64,000 nucleotides of DNA from Symbiodinium natans (lineage: Eukaryota > Sar > Dinophyceae > Suessiales > Symbiodiniaceae): assembly GCA_905221605.1 (NCBI GenBank), contig CAJNDS010002223.1, forward strand, positions 181,567 through 245,566, read 5' to 3'. The position numbers and the translations under genes were made by a program. Positions 22,727 to 33,283 of this stretch are shown one piece after another; the first letter of the stretch is position 1, and each line of letters starts with the position of its first letter. The notes under the pieces were generated by a model. The model worked only from the letters and a program-made list of their open reading frames with translations, had not been told where the DNA came from and ran no database searches.

Positions 22727-24015
22727 TAAACCCTAAACCCTAAACCCCAAACCCTAAACCCTAAACCTCAGCTGGCTTAGGGCTTCAGGATCTGAGAGCC
22801 TCGGAACGACTGGGATCACAAGCCAGTCTCAGGACACAGGCGGACAAGAGCGTGGAGTGGAACCCAAAAGGCCCTAAAGGCCCCAAAGGCCCCAAAGGCC
22901 CCAAAAGCCCTGAAGGCCCTGAAGGCCCTAAAAAAGGCCCTAAAGGCCCTCTGTCTTATTCACTCTTGGCGGTAAGGGGCTTCGCTGCGCAAAGGGCGCC
23001 ATGGGTGCACGATGTTCCTCTGTTCCAAGAGATGGGTCGAAGAACCCCTCCGCCAAGCCCAAAAGAACCCTAAACCCTAAACCCTAAACCCTAAACCCTG
23101 TGAGTCCCTCTATACCCGCCAACCTCTTAGCCTTGTCACCGGTTTGGAAGTGGCCCTGTATCGTGACAGGGGCTCTTTGGGACGCACGGGCCTTAGCAAG
23201 CTGGGTTTTCCTAAACCCTAAATCCTAAACCCTAAACCCTAAAGTTAGAAGCACGACATGCCTTGATACAACCTTTGAAGAAACGACCATGGCAGCTTGC
23301 AAAGTAACTCGATCTAGGGTTTATGTTGCTCTAAACCCTAAACCCGAAACCCTACAACCCTAAAACTCTAAACCCCAAGCCCAAAAAAAGGTGCCCAACA
23401 AGAGCATAAGACTTCAAGTCTAATCTCCGGCTTGAGTAGTTCACGAATTCGGGGTTTTAGGCTAGGCTCAGTAGATTCCTGAACCTCAGGCTCTCTAAGT
23501 ACATCCCAAGCCGGCCCAAACTTTGAGCACCAACTATTGATTTAGGGTTTAGGGTTCAGGGTTTAGGGCTTAGGCCCTAAACCCTAAACCCTAAACCCTA
23601 AACCCTAAACCCTAAACCCTAAACCCTAAACCCTCAACACCAAACCCCTAAACCCCCTGCGCAACCCTGCAACCCTGCTAAGGAGTCGGCAGCAGCTGAC
23701 CAGCGAGGTCGAGCTTCTCCAGCGCGTACGCCTGTAGTGATGGGGTGGGGGTGGGGGTTTTGTTGGGGGGCTTTTCGAAGACTCGAAATCTTATGAAAGC
23801 ACCTGCAAGGTTCAGATTGGGCACCCCTTTAACCCTAAACCCTAAACCCTCAACCCTCAACCCTCAACCCTAAACCCTAAACCCTAAACCCTAAAAGGTT
23901 CACAGAGGAGCCGGCCCTTTAGACCGAGAAACCTGGAACCCTCCACACGCCCAGCTTCTCTGGGGGCTGCCGGAAAAGGTAAGCTCTGGGAAGTCGTACT
24001 AAGATTCACCACACC

Positions 24016-24061
<46 letters not shown>

Positions 24062-24110
24062 ACCCCAAACCCCAAACCCCAAACCCGAAACCCTAAACCC
24101 TAAACCCTAA
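22727..24110. repeat. Series of small CCCTAAA blocks
   Basis: Blocks: 22727-22770, 23066-23100, 23213-23245, 23544-23635, 23830-23895 and 24010-24110 (the last mainly CCCTCAA). The 23544-23635 block is a head-to-head inversion: TTTAGGG-type to 23572, then CCCTAAA from 23575. A GGCCCCAAA minisatellite lies at 22860-22945. The unique DNA between blocks shows no supportable gene. Confidence 0.85.
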
Positions 24111-24239
24111 CTGAGCCCTCAACACTGAACCCTGGCTAAAAGGCCCGGGCCGTGCACATGTTCGTGCCACGGAGAAGCTCGATGCCACGCGCTTCAGGGA
24201 TGTCGCCGTCCATCTGGGGCCACTTAGTCTTTCCTTCTA

Positions 24240-24354
24240 ATCCCTAATCCCCCCCCCTACCCCCTAATATTAAATACCCCCCACATACTATAGTAACCAC
24301 AATGTGAGTATTTCATAGTGGGGGTAGAGGGGGGGCTTAATGACTGGGGGAGGG
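24240..24354. mobile_element. Short C/G-ended element, family B copy 1
   Basis: It begins with a C-rich end and CTACCCCCTAATATTAAATA, and ends with TAGTGGGGGTAGAGGGGGGG then GACTGGGGGAGG. The order and spacing match 28083-28203. The two ends are near-complements (CTACCCCC against GGGGGTAG), so each copy can form a hairpin. Confidence 0.55.
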
Positions 24355-24699
24355 GATTCTCTTCCCAAAAAGAACCCCTTCAAAATCCCCGAAGCTCCAA
24401 TCCCTCCTCCAAGTCGAAGGCTGAAGCCAGCCCCAGAACGGGGTTCTTACACATCGGGGTTCAGACCGCAGTTTAGGGTTTCAGGAGCACGTCGTAGAGT
24501 TGCAATTAAGACGAACCCTAACATGTAGTATTACTAATTGTTTAGGCTTCTCGATTGGGCTTCTCTTGGTTGTCTTGATCATGTAATTAGCCTTTGTTGA
24601 GCACGGTGCTCCTTCCGCGGTGGGACACCCACTACGGGTTCGAGAGGGGCGGTCGACTTAGCTCCAGGATATCACAAACAGTATGTCGTGGTCATCCTA

Positions 24700-24840
24700 A
24701 TTATGATCACCATCATCATCACCATCATCATCACCATCATCATCACCATCATCATCACCGTCATCATCACCGTCATCATAACCATTTTGATTAGCACCAC
24801 CATTGCCACCACCATTGCCACCACCATTGCCACCACCATA
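24700..24840. repeat. ATC/CAC trinucleotide and CACCATTGC tandem repeats
   Basis: An (ATC)n/(CACCATC)n microsatellite is followed by CCACCATTG nonamers. It produces artefactual His-, Ile/Thr- and Asp-rich ORFs. Confidence 0.9.
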
Positions 24841-25198
24841 CTCATGACGGTCATCGTCGACACACCACTCACCATCCTTTCTGTGGCAATGGCAAAACTT
24901 CTTGGCAACACGCTGCAAGGCACCTGGGAGGGATAATATAACACTAATAAAAGAACCATAACTATAATAAGGATTAGCATATACTAGTAATGGTACAACA
25001 ACCTTTCATATAAGACAAGCAAAATAGCAATGATGGCCATAGTAAAATAAAACTGCTATGAGCATCGTGATGATTTCTCAAGCATGTCACGGATGGCTTT
25101 TCACTTCCCACAGCCAGAACACTCCCCGGCTCAGCCTAAAGCAACGAGCGCAGCAAGGCCTCGTTTCTTACGGATCCCCGGTAGGCGGCAGCCTTTGC

Positions 25199-25726
25199 TC
25201 AGTACGGTGCCGGGCGTCTCCCCTTGCCCTTGCCTTCGCCTTTACCACGCCGCGCGCCGCACAAGTTCCGGATGTTCTCGGGGTCATTGTAGGGCGCCTT
25301 GCAGCTGACCAGAAACTTGATCGCATCTGCGACGTCCACGTCACTGCCCGCTATGGCAAAGCAGTCCTTGTAGGGCAGCCTGCCTCGGAAATCATTGCTT
25401 TCCGTGTTGTCCACCATGGCTACTTGGAAGCCATCGGTGTTCGTGGTCCCAAACTCGGTCAAAGCGCTGTCGTTCAAGCCATAGCTGCCTGCCAGGACGA
25501 GCGTGTTGCTTACATTCTTCGGCGTAGGAGCCCCATCATCCTGAAGCCGCACTTGATAGAAGGACCGCGCATGAACATCGCCCTCATTCAAGTGAACCTG
25601 CCTCCTCAAGGCCTTGAACTCCTTCCACACCTTTGGTGGAAGCTGGGCACCATGCTTCTTGAAGTAGTACCGGTGCTGGAATGCGCCCACGTCTGCATCG
25701 GTAACCGCGATCTTTTCATACGGCAT
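25199..25726 (-). CDS. Hypothetical protein, 175 aa, basic Gly/Lys-rich tail
   Basis: The longest simple ORF in the left half that looks coding: 175 codons from ATG at 25726, ending RRPAPY. The first 155 residues have balanced globular composition (FKKHGAQLPPKVWKEFKALR; FAIAGSDVDVADAIKFLVSC). The last 20 are a basic GKGEGKGKGRR tail, which may bind nucleic acid. I do not recognise the family. The frame stays open upstream of the ATG for about 30 codons, so an upstream exon is possible. The 260-codon plus-strand ORF over the same bases lacks this character. Confidence 0.5.
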   Translation of the reverse strand: MPYEKIAVTDADVGAFQHRYYFKKHGAQLPPKVWKEFKALRRQVHLNEGDVHARSFYQVRLQDDGAPTPKNVSNTLVLAGSYGLNDSALTEFGTTNTDGFQVAMVDNTESNDFRGRLPYKDCFAIAGSDVDVADAIKFLVSCKAPYNDPENIRNLCGARRGKGEGKGKGRRPAPY

Positions 25727-25840
25727 GGCGATCCTTCTACTACCACTTCGCCTTCGTACTGTGACAGCTGCGCCAAAGTGAAGATTTGTGCATTCAGATG
25801 CAATGGCAGTCTGAAGATTCTAGACACACGACATTCCTAG

Positions 25841-27060
25841 TTACTGAGGTCTCTACATACAGTCTTCACGACCTTCTGCTCCGCAGAAAGACAACAGCAG
25901 CTGCGATTGTCCGACAGGCCACTGCTTGTGAGCGTTGGGTTTCCCAAACCCGGCTTTAGGGGTCACAATAAAACCACGCTGTCTAGTGTGAGGGAGCCTC
26001 GTGCTTGTTAGCAGCTTGTTCGATCCATGCAGCGAGACAGCTGAACATCAGGCCCTAGCACACTCTAGACCTGCAAGATGTTCTTCGCTATTGCACTCTC
26101 AACCTATAATCCTAAATCTACACCTATCCTCTAGACCCTAACAAAAAACAACAAGGCACCGGAGCAAACCATAAACTCATCTGACAACGCCTAAGCCCTA
26201 TCGCGCTTAGAAACCCCAACCCCCCCACCCCCCCCACCCCCACCCCCCCACATTCTCCCCCGCCCCGCCGAAAGAGCAAAAACGGCAAATGGCGGCCTCC
26301 AGGTAGGAGCACAGCCTCAACACGGTTTAGGGTTTAGGGTTTCGGGTTTAGGGTTTAGTAGGGTTTAGGGCTTAGGATTTCGGGTTTCGGGTTTCGGGTT
26401 TAGGGCTTAGTAGGGTTTGGGGTCCTCCAGGTAGGAGCCGTCAGATGCTCAGAAGGGGGAAGGGGGGGGTGGGGCATAAAATTTCGGGCTGCGTAAGCAC
26501 AAGGAGGGCTTTAGGCCAACTTTTAGGATCCAGGAGCTTGAGATTCAAGGGTTTTTTGGGGAGCCTTGGGTGCTTGAGGATGTTTTTGGGCGCTAGAATG
26601 CGGAACAGGCTTCCTAACAGGGGCCATCAACTTAATTCTGAACGACGCATCAGATACCACGTTCTGAACTGCATATCCGGAACCCTTTTGCCTGCCCCAC
26701 TGGGCCCCCAAATGACAAACATCATACGTGCCTTCGGTGTAGCAACGTTTTGATTTTTGAGATTTCTGAAGCATCCGCCTCCCCCCCCCCCCCCAAAAAA
26801 AAAAAAAACAAAAGAAAAAGCTACAGACCCTACAGGCCCTACAACCCCTGAACTCCCTAAACTCTGAACCTCAAACCCTAAACCGTCTAAGACCGTCACC
26901 CTAAACCCTAAACCCCAAACCCTAGACCCTAAACCCTAAACCCTAAACCCCTTAAATCAGCGAGAACGTGCCTGTGCAGCGCTTCGCGGGTGCTACCATC
27001 GGTGTCCGCCGACCTGGGCTCGGCTGCAGGCCACCGGCCATGGAGGGGGCTTTTGGGGTG
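25841..27060. other. Unassigned unique DNA with small repeat blocks
   Basis: It holds TTTAGGG traces (26325-26420), C/A homopolymer runs (26780-26808) and a CCCTAAA block (26880-26952). The 26955-27050 segment is open on both strands and may be an exon, but orientation is unclear. Confidence 0.35.
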
Positions 27061-27615
27061 TAGGGTTGGGGTTCAGGGCTTACGGTTCAGGATTCAGGGT
27101 TTAGGGTTTAGGGTTTAGAGTTTAGGGTTTAGGAGTTAGGGTTCAGGGTTCAGGGTTTAGGGTTCAGGGTTCAGGGTTTAGGGTTTAGGGTTTAGGGTTT
27201 AGGGTTTAGGGTTTAGGAGTTAGGGTTCAGGGTTCAGGGTTCAGGGTTCAGGGTTCAGGGTTCAGGGTTCAGGGTTTAGGGTTTAGGGTTTAGGGTTTAG
27301 GAGTTAGGGTTCAGGGTTCAGGGTTTAGGGTTCAGGGTTCAGGGTTTAGGGTTTAGGGTTTAGGAGTTAGGGTGCAGGGTTCAGGGTTTAGGGTTCAGGG
27401 TTCAGGGTTTAGGGTTTAGGGTTTAGGAGTTAGGGTTCAGGGTTCAGGGTTTAGGGTTCAGGGTTCAGGGTTTAGGGTTTAGAGTTTAGGAGTTAGGGTT
27501 CAGGGTTCAGGGTTTAGGGTTTAGGAATTAGGGTTCAGGGTTCAGGGTTTAGGGTTTAGGGTTTAGGATTTAGGGTTTAGGGTTTAGGATTTGCGGTTTA
27601 GGGTTTAGGGTGTAG
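27060..27615. repeat. TTTAGGG/TTCAGGG block with higher-order repeat
   Basis: TTTAGGG and TTCAGGG units alternate in a fixed order, punctuated by TTTAGGAGTTAGGG near 27128, 27210, 27296, 27359, 27422 and 27486. The last four are spaced about 63 bp apart, that is, nine 7-bp units. Confidence 0.85.
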
Positions 27616-28410
27616 GGAAGCGCAGCTGCATGACAAAGGCGACTCGTTCACGGCGATGCATCTCACCCACCCACACTCGCGCCCTAAACCCTAAACCCTA
27701 AACCCTAAACCCTCACCCCTAAACCCTAAACCCTAAACCCTAAACCCTAGACCCTAAACCCTAAACCCTAAACCCTAAACCCTAAACCCTAAACCCACCT
27801 CTCCCTACAGCCACCGAGGCCCGAGCCTTCCAACCACCGTCAGCGTCTCTGCCAGGTCGCTGGCGGGCATCCACTCCTGCGCTTGGCTGAGGCTTTTGAG
27901 GTGCAACCCCCTCCCCCCAATATTTAGGGTTTAGGGTTTAGGGTTTAGGGTTTAGGGTTTAGGGTTTAGGGTTTAGGGGTTAGGGTTTAGGGGTTAGGGT
28001 TTAGGGTTTAGGGTTTAGGGTTTAGGGTTTAGGGGTTAGGGGTTAGGGGTTAGGGTTTAGGGTTTAGGGTTTAGGGGGTTGACCCCCCGCCCCGGCTACC
28101 CCCGAATATTAAATTTCCCCCCCCCTATCTACCATAATAACCCAATGATGGGAGTAGTTAATATTGGGGGTAGAGAGGGGGGGCTGTCATATTAGGGGGA
28201 GGCGATGACAGGTCGTTTGCCGTAAGCCCTAAACCCTAAACCCTAACCCGAAACCCTAAACCCTAAACCCTAAACCCCAAACCCTAAACCCTAAACACTA
28301 GTTTTTTTTGCTTCAGGACACCTCCCTCTCGAAGCCACAAACCCGGCCTCGCCACCCACCTCCAAGAGCTCCAAGGCCAGGAGCCCTGCCTGCCGAAAGT
28401 CAAGAACAAC
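27613..28410. other. Exon-like segments between repeat blocks, orientation unresolved
   Basis: 27811-27900 follows a strong plus-strand acceptor (CTCTCCCTACAG) and precedes GTGCAA, yet its minus strand reads SLSQAQEWMPASDLAETLTV. 28318-28405 follows TTTTTTTTGCTTCAG on the plus strand, while its minus strand reads AGLLALELLEVGGEAGFVAS before GTGTCC. 27620-27685 is open on both strands. At least one gene probably crosses here. TTTAGGG/CCCTAAA blocks lie at 27686-27797, 27925-28080 and 28227-28298. Confidence 0.35.
28083..28203. mobile_element. Short C/G-ended element, family B copy 2
   Basis: It matches 24240-24354 in order: CTACCCCCGAATATTAAAT, a C-run, an AT-rich middle, ATTGGGGGTAGAGAGGGGGG, then ATTAGGGGGAGG. 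It lies directly between a TTTAGGG block and a CCCTAAA block. Confidence 0.55.
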
Positions 28411-28419
28411 TGAAACCGG

Positions 28420-28888
28420 AGGGTTTAGGGTTTAGGGTTTAGGGTTTAGGGTTTAGGGTTCAGGGTTTAGGGTTTAGGGCTTGGGGCTTAGGGCTTAGGG
28501 CTTAGGGCTTAGGGTTTAGGGTTAGGGTTTGCTGAAATTCAAAGACAACTGAAACAGCAGGGTTTGAGAAGGTTTTTTGGGGTTTTAAGGCGGCTGAGTG
28601 GGCTTCCCAAGGCTTGAGAAGGTTTCTTGGGGTGTTTTGAAGCCATTTTAGATGGCGGAACTTGGCAACATCGTTGAGGATTTGGGCTTCTCGGCGCATC
28701 AGGGCTGTTTAATTAGAGAGCTTAAGGGGCAGGTGTTGAAATTCAAGGCCCTTTTGTGCGTGCTTCTGTTCGACATTTGAGAGCTCTGCAGTAAGCTTGA
28801 GAATGATTACTTGCGCGGGGTCGTTTGCCAGCTTTCGATCAAGCAAGATGAGATGAGCCAAGCCCGTGGATTCTCTCGGACAGGAAGC
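28420..28888. other. TTTAGGG block and unassigned DNA
   Basis: TTTAGGG/GGGCTTA block at 28420-28525. It is flanked by two similar sequences, AACAACTGAAACCGGAGGG on the left and GACAACTGAAACAGCAGGG on the right. The rest has no supportable gene. Confidence 0.5.
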
Positions 28889-29107
28889 TTATTCCAGATC
28901 CCCAGATGCAATACATGAAAATCTAAAGGAATCTGCACTGGAACGCACGAGATTGATGTTGGCATCAAAGCGAGTCGCAAGAGCGATGTCTGGGAATAAA
29001 GTGCGAACAAGCCCAACCGTAGGTTTTAAACAGTAAAGCATCGTATCCAAGAGATGCTTTTCTTCTGTACCAGATATTTTCCCGCGGCAAAAAGAACGCA
29101 AGTTCAC
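28889..29107 (-). CDS. Hypothetical ORF or terminal exon
   Basis: 72 codons on the minus strand with natural-looking composition: EEKHLLDTMLYCLKPTVGLV, then RTLFPDIALATRFDANINLV and SADSFRFSCIASGDLE before the stop. It could be the last exon of a minus-strand gene, in line with the prevailing direction to the right. No domain is recognised. Confidence 0.35.
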   Translation of the reverse strand: MNLRSFCRGKISGTEEKHLLDTMLYCLKPTVGLVRTLFPDIALATRFDANINLVRSSADSFRFSCIASGDLE

Positions 29108-29299
29108 AAGAAAGCTGGGTGTTCGTCTTGGGGGGCTCCGTTTGCGTTCTTGCTTCAGCTCTTGTCAGAGAGGACTGGGAGAGGCCTCGACGGTTGCCGG
29201 GTTCCGATGTGAGGGTTTTGGACCATGAGGAGCTTGCAATCTTTGAAGAAACATGGATGTGCATTGGTCTGCGTGTCTGTCCAAAACTCTCTAGATGGA

Positions 29300-29510
29300 A
29301 ACAGATATAGATATAGATACAGATATAGAGACAGAGATCGAAATAGAGATAGAAATAGAGATAGAGATAGAAATTAAGATAGAGATCGAGATAGAGATAG
29401 AGATGGAGATGTAGATATAGATACAGATACAGATACAGATGCAGATACAGATATAGATAATGGATATAGATATAGATATAGATATAGATATAGATATAGA
29501 TATAGACATA
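29300..29510. repeat. AGATAT/AGATAG hexanucleotide microsatellite
   Basis: About 210 bp of GATATA/GATAGA units. It gives an artefactual Ile/Ser ORF on the minus strand. A short TA tract lies at 29642-29659. Confidence 0.95.
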
Positions 29511-29976
29511 CTAGACTGAACTTGGACCCTAGCAAAAATGTAATTTTAGCTTGTTGTTAGGGATTAAAGTACCCAAAAATTCAAAATTATTTCCAAGTGC
29601 CTAAGTATGGATGTAGATATGGATAGATGTAGATAAAGATGTATATATATATATATATACAGTGCGCGTGTGGGTGCTCAGGGTCAGGGTTTATAGGGCT
29701 ACGGCTACATGGCCTAAAGCCTCCATCCCCACCCTTTCGCCTCGGAAGCGAGTTCCTCGCCAGCAGCACGCTGCCTCGAACTGGTGGGGTTACAGGGAAG
29801 AAGGGTTCTTCCGCAGGGAGATCTGGTTTATTTTCTGCATCGGATGTATGACTTAGGGCTCAGGGCTCAGGGTTCAGGGCCTAGCGCTTATGGGCTTGCC
29901 GGGTTTCGGGTTCTTCTTTAGGGGGTTTACGAAAACAGGGGACCTCTAAGATTCCCGTTAGCAATTATTCCGACCC

Positions 29977-30297
29977 CTATATTGCCCAAGAAACCTCAGT
30001 TCTTTGCCAGGGTTGTCCAGGTCCCCGGCTGGAGCTGCTGCTGATGCTGTTGGGGGTGGCTGGAGAAGAGTGAGGACCTTGGAGAAGGGATTCGTGTGGA
30101 GCCGTGGCTTCTCTTGTTGAGGGCTCGGAACCTTTTTCCAGCCGAAGAGGCTCCAAATCGTTGTCTACCAAGCTGGTCAGGTAAGGATTACTAATACTAC
30201 TACCTGTAGGAAAGCGTATACAAAATCGCGACACGAGTTGCGGGACCAAGGGTTCTTGCTTAAGCAAAATCTCGAGGTGATGTTGGGAACCTGGCAC
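29977..30297 (-). CDS. Hypothetical ORF, low confidence
   Basis: 107 codons on the minus strand. The first part (HHLEILLKQEPLVPQLVSRF) looks coding and is followed by a possible GT donor (GTAGTA, about 30205). The later part is Ser/Pro-rich. It may be two exon pieces in one frame. No family is recognised. Confidence 0.25.
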   Translation of the reverse strand: MPGSQHHLEILLKQEPLVPQLVSRFCIRFPTGSSISNPYLTSLVDNDLEPLRLEKGSEPSTREATAPHESLLQGPHSSPATPNSISSSSSRGPGQPWQRTEVSWAI

Positions 30298-30390
30298 GCA
30301 CCTACAAGCTCCAGCTTTGGCAAACCAAGCAGCTTCGGGAAACCGGGTAAACCGCTTGGACCTCCACCAATGGCTTAGAGTTTGTCGTAG

Positions 30391-30458
30391 ACCCTAAACC
30401 CTAAACCCTAAACCCTAAACCCTTAAACCCTAAACCCTAAACCCTAAACCCTAAACCT
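30391..30458. repeat. CCCTAAA block
   Basis: About ten CCCTAAA units in unique DNA (30298-31009) in which I can support no gene. Confidence 0.9.
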
Positions 30459-31009
30459 GGGGCCCAGGGCCTTCTCCTCCAAACGGGGTTTTGGGCACAG
30501 GCCCTTGGGGATCGGTGACCAAAAAAAAAAGAACCTCTCTTGGCCACCCTCAGGGCCCTAAAGGGCCTCTTACCTACTGGTACTTAAGGGGCTAAGCTCG
30601 GTTGCAAGACGACCAGCACACACCTTTTCCTCTTGCTCACTGGTCAAACATCCGGCATCTTGATTCCTGTCAACCGCTTTGGGTCACACTAAGGATCAGT
30701 CTTGGGGGGGCTAGTGTGTCTTGTGCTGGAGCCGCACGGCTCAAAAAGCAGACTCGATCAAAACCGGCTCAGTCTTGAAGATGCGGGGGGCTCCGGTGTC
30801 CAGGTTCCTGCTCCGCCTTGCCTTCTGGCTTCGAGCGGCATTCCTAGGCGCACAGCTGGAGGGCGTTGGGGTCCGGGGCTTCGGATGGGGGAGGGGGGGC
30901 GGAAGCAGTACCGGCTGGCGAGATTTTCGGCATTAGGCCAGTCCCACACCAGAAGCCCTACTTGGCATGTTGTGCTGAGCCCCAGTCCCTAGAAGCCCCA
31001 AAGTGCAAG

Positions 31010-31386
31010 CCTCCCAAATGTCCACTCTTCGAGAGTTCGAGCGGCATTTTGCCTTTGCCTTCATCGCCTTCTTCTTCATGGCCTGAACGTGTAGACCCAA
31101 AGACTATCAACGTGAGTACATGACACGCGAAGCGTCCGACATGTCGATGAGACCAGACGTTAGACGCGAGATCAGAGACGACAAAGGACACCATCGCATC
31201 ACGAGGCAGGGCACATTGCACAAGCCAGGACAGAAGAGGAGTCACGAGACATATGCGGATACCACGAGGTCCCAGGTCTCCCTGAGCCTCCGCGCCCCGT
31301 AACACCCTATCCATCCCTGTCCCCAAACCCCCCAAACCGCCAGCCTTCATGGCCTTCATGGGCTTCGACGTCTTGGCGGCTTTCAT
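31010..31386 (-). CDS. Candidate two-exon gene start with Lys/Ala/Met-rich basic segments
   Basis: From ATG at 31386 the minus strand reads MKAAKTSKPMKAMKAGG. After an acceptor (ACACGTTCAG, ending near 31088) a second segment reads AMKKKAMKAKAKCRSNSRR. The two parts share the same M/K/A pattern and are about 220 bp apart, which suggests one gene with an intron. Lys-Ala-Met repeats of this kind occur in basic dinoflagellate nuclear proteins, so DNA or RNA binding is an inference. The 3' end is not resolved. Confidence 0.3.
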
Positions 31387-31787
31387 GGCCTCTTGGGGAC
31401 TTGGGATACGGGTTTCTAGGCTTTGGGTCCGAGCCTTTGGAGCTCAGACCCGGCAGAATCTTCCGGGATTGGCGCCCAAACTTACCACAAACGCCTGTCC
31501 TGCAACAACCCCCCCCATTCCAACCCGAGTCCATGGGGTGGGGGGGAGAGGGGGGGGGGTTGGTTTTGGGATGTAGGGGTGCTTTAGGTTAGGGCTTGAG
31601 GGCACCATGGCCTCGTTTTGATACCTAATTAGCTCACGTTACAGCCCCAAAGTACCCCTAAACTCCTGTACCTACACCCCACAACACACGAAAACCCCTT
31701 TCTGATGATGCTTGGCCTCAAAACCATCAAGCTGCCATGATCTTCTCAGAGTTTAAGGATCTCGGCTGTGCTGATGTAGGGTTTCCG

Positions 31788-31856
31788 AGGGGTACCTTGT
31801 TGGGTCCTTGTTATGAGGGAATCCTACTACCTGGGGGACTATATTAGGGGTCCCTT
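31788..31856. mobile_element. Short repeated element, family C copy 2
   Basis: It is co-linear with 17055-17135: GAGGGGTACCTTGTTGGG, GAGGGAATCCTACTACCT, then GACTATATTAGGGGTCCC. Non-coding. Confidence 0.45.
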
Positions 31857-31895
31857 GTTTTTCGCGAACTTCCCTTTGGGACCCAAATCTCGAGC

Positions 31896-31967
31896 CTTCG
31901 AGGCCACTTGGCGGCCGCTTGTCTCCAAGTCGTCCACGCTGCTGTCGCCTGGAAAGGTTTCCCGCAG
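31896..31967 (-). CDS. Candidate exon, possibly of the gene at 34748-41941
   Basis: A 72-bp minus-strand segment between GAAG and a GC donor, phase 0 at both ends, reading LRETFPGDSSVDDLETSGRQ then VASK. It adjoins the TTTAGGG block at 31983-32083. It is compatible in phase with the exon ending at 34748, but intervening exons are not resolved. Confidence 0.35.
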
Positions 31968-32089
31968 CTTCAGCAAGGCGCGGGTTTAGGGTTTAGGGTT
32001 TAGGGGTTAGGGTTTAGGGTTTAGGGTTTAGGGTTTAGGGTTTAGGGTTTTGGGTTTAGGGTTTAGGGTTCAGGGTTTAGGGTCCAGCG

Positions 32090-32940
32090 GCCCAAAAGGT
32101 TTAGGGGCACCAGTTGTTATCGCTGACTGCAAGCGGAAACGCATTCGTCTACAGTTCCGCAAGGCTCCGTCTGATAGACGTCACTCCCCTCGGCCCAAAC
32201 CCACTAAACCGAGAGCCCCAAACCCTGCAAACCTACTAACTTCAAGCATCCCAAAGCCCTCCAAAGCGCGTCTAAACCACGGAGTCTGAGCCTACGGCCT
32301 ACGAAACAACTAAAGCCACGGCAACCTTCAAAAGGCGAAAGCCAGAGTGTGTCGACCAGCAGGCACCGAAGCCACTACCCTGAAACGCAAAGGGTCTTAG
32401 CTTCAGGTGGGGATATAGACCCTCAAGTCCCTGTTTAGGAGAGCCAGAAGAGGGTCAAGAAGGGTTCCCTTTTAAGGGTCCCCCTTATCCTACCTAGGAA
32501 GCTTCATGCATGGGTCAACAGTCTTAAGCCCCAATCTTTGCTGGTTGATGCAACTGCTGACCACGTAAACTGAACAAAGGACACCTGAGCCTCTGCCCAC
32601 AACACGCAAACAACTCTTCGAAGCTCCCTAAACTTCAAGCCCTTTCGAGATGGCAGCAAATGAACACAATACAGGATTTAGGATTTCGGGTTTAGGGTTT
32701 AGGGTTTAGGGTTTAGGGTTCAGGGTTCCCCCACTTACCCTAAACCGTAAACCCAGAGTGCGGGAATGCATGCCTTGGTACACCTTGATGTACCTGAAGC
32801 AGCCCGCGGAGGAAGTGAGGAGATGGGAGGCTTTGGGGGGGGGAGGAAAGTGTGTTGGACACTTAAGGGCTATTTGACATGGGTTTCTTTTGAGATATCA
32901 TTGCGGATGATGTCAAATGGTCGCTGAAAAGTTTGGGTGT
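32090..32940. other. Unassigned unique DNA
   Basis: Only a small TTTAGGG trace (32675-32730) and scattered short ORFs. I can support no gene or RNA. Confidence 0.35.
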
Positions 32941-32948
32941 GCACAGGT

Positions 32949-33283
32949 GCGCTGAGGCCGCTGAAGCCGCTCAGGCCGCTCAGGCCGCTCAGCCCGCTGA
33001 GCCCGCTGAGCCCACTCAGGCCACTGAGCCCGCTGAAGCCGCTGAGCCCGCTGAGCCCGCTGAAGCCGCTCAGGCCCGCTGAGCCCGCTGAGGCCACTGA
33101 GCCCGCTCAGGCCGCTCAGGCCGCTGAGGCCGCTGAGCCCGCTCAGGCCGCTCAGGCCGTTGAGGCCGCTGAGGCCGCTCAGGCCCGCTGAGCCCGCTGA
33201 GGCCGCTGAGCCCGCTCAGGCCACTGAGCCCGCTGAAGCCGCTGAGCCCGCTGAAGCCGCTCAGGCCGCTGAGGCCGCTCACT
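32949..33283. repeat. GCTGAGGCC/GCTCAGGCC nonamer minisatellite
   Basis: About 37 copies of a 9-bp unit (GCTGAGCCC, GCTCAGGCC, GCTGAAGCC). Both strands stay open in several frames (Ser-Gly-Leu or Pro-Ala-Glu repeats), so it could encode a repetitive protein region. No flanking exon signal was found, and I call it a minisatellite. Confidence 0.85.

Noticed and set aside
25058-25840. 260-codon plus-strand ORF
   Set aside because: It overlaps the more protein-like minus-strand frame 25199-25726; composition is irregular and Cys/Arg-rich with no motif.
29291-29509. Ile/Ser repeat ORF
   Set aside because: In-frame reading of the GATATA microsatellite.
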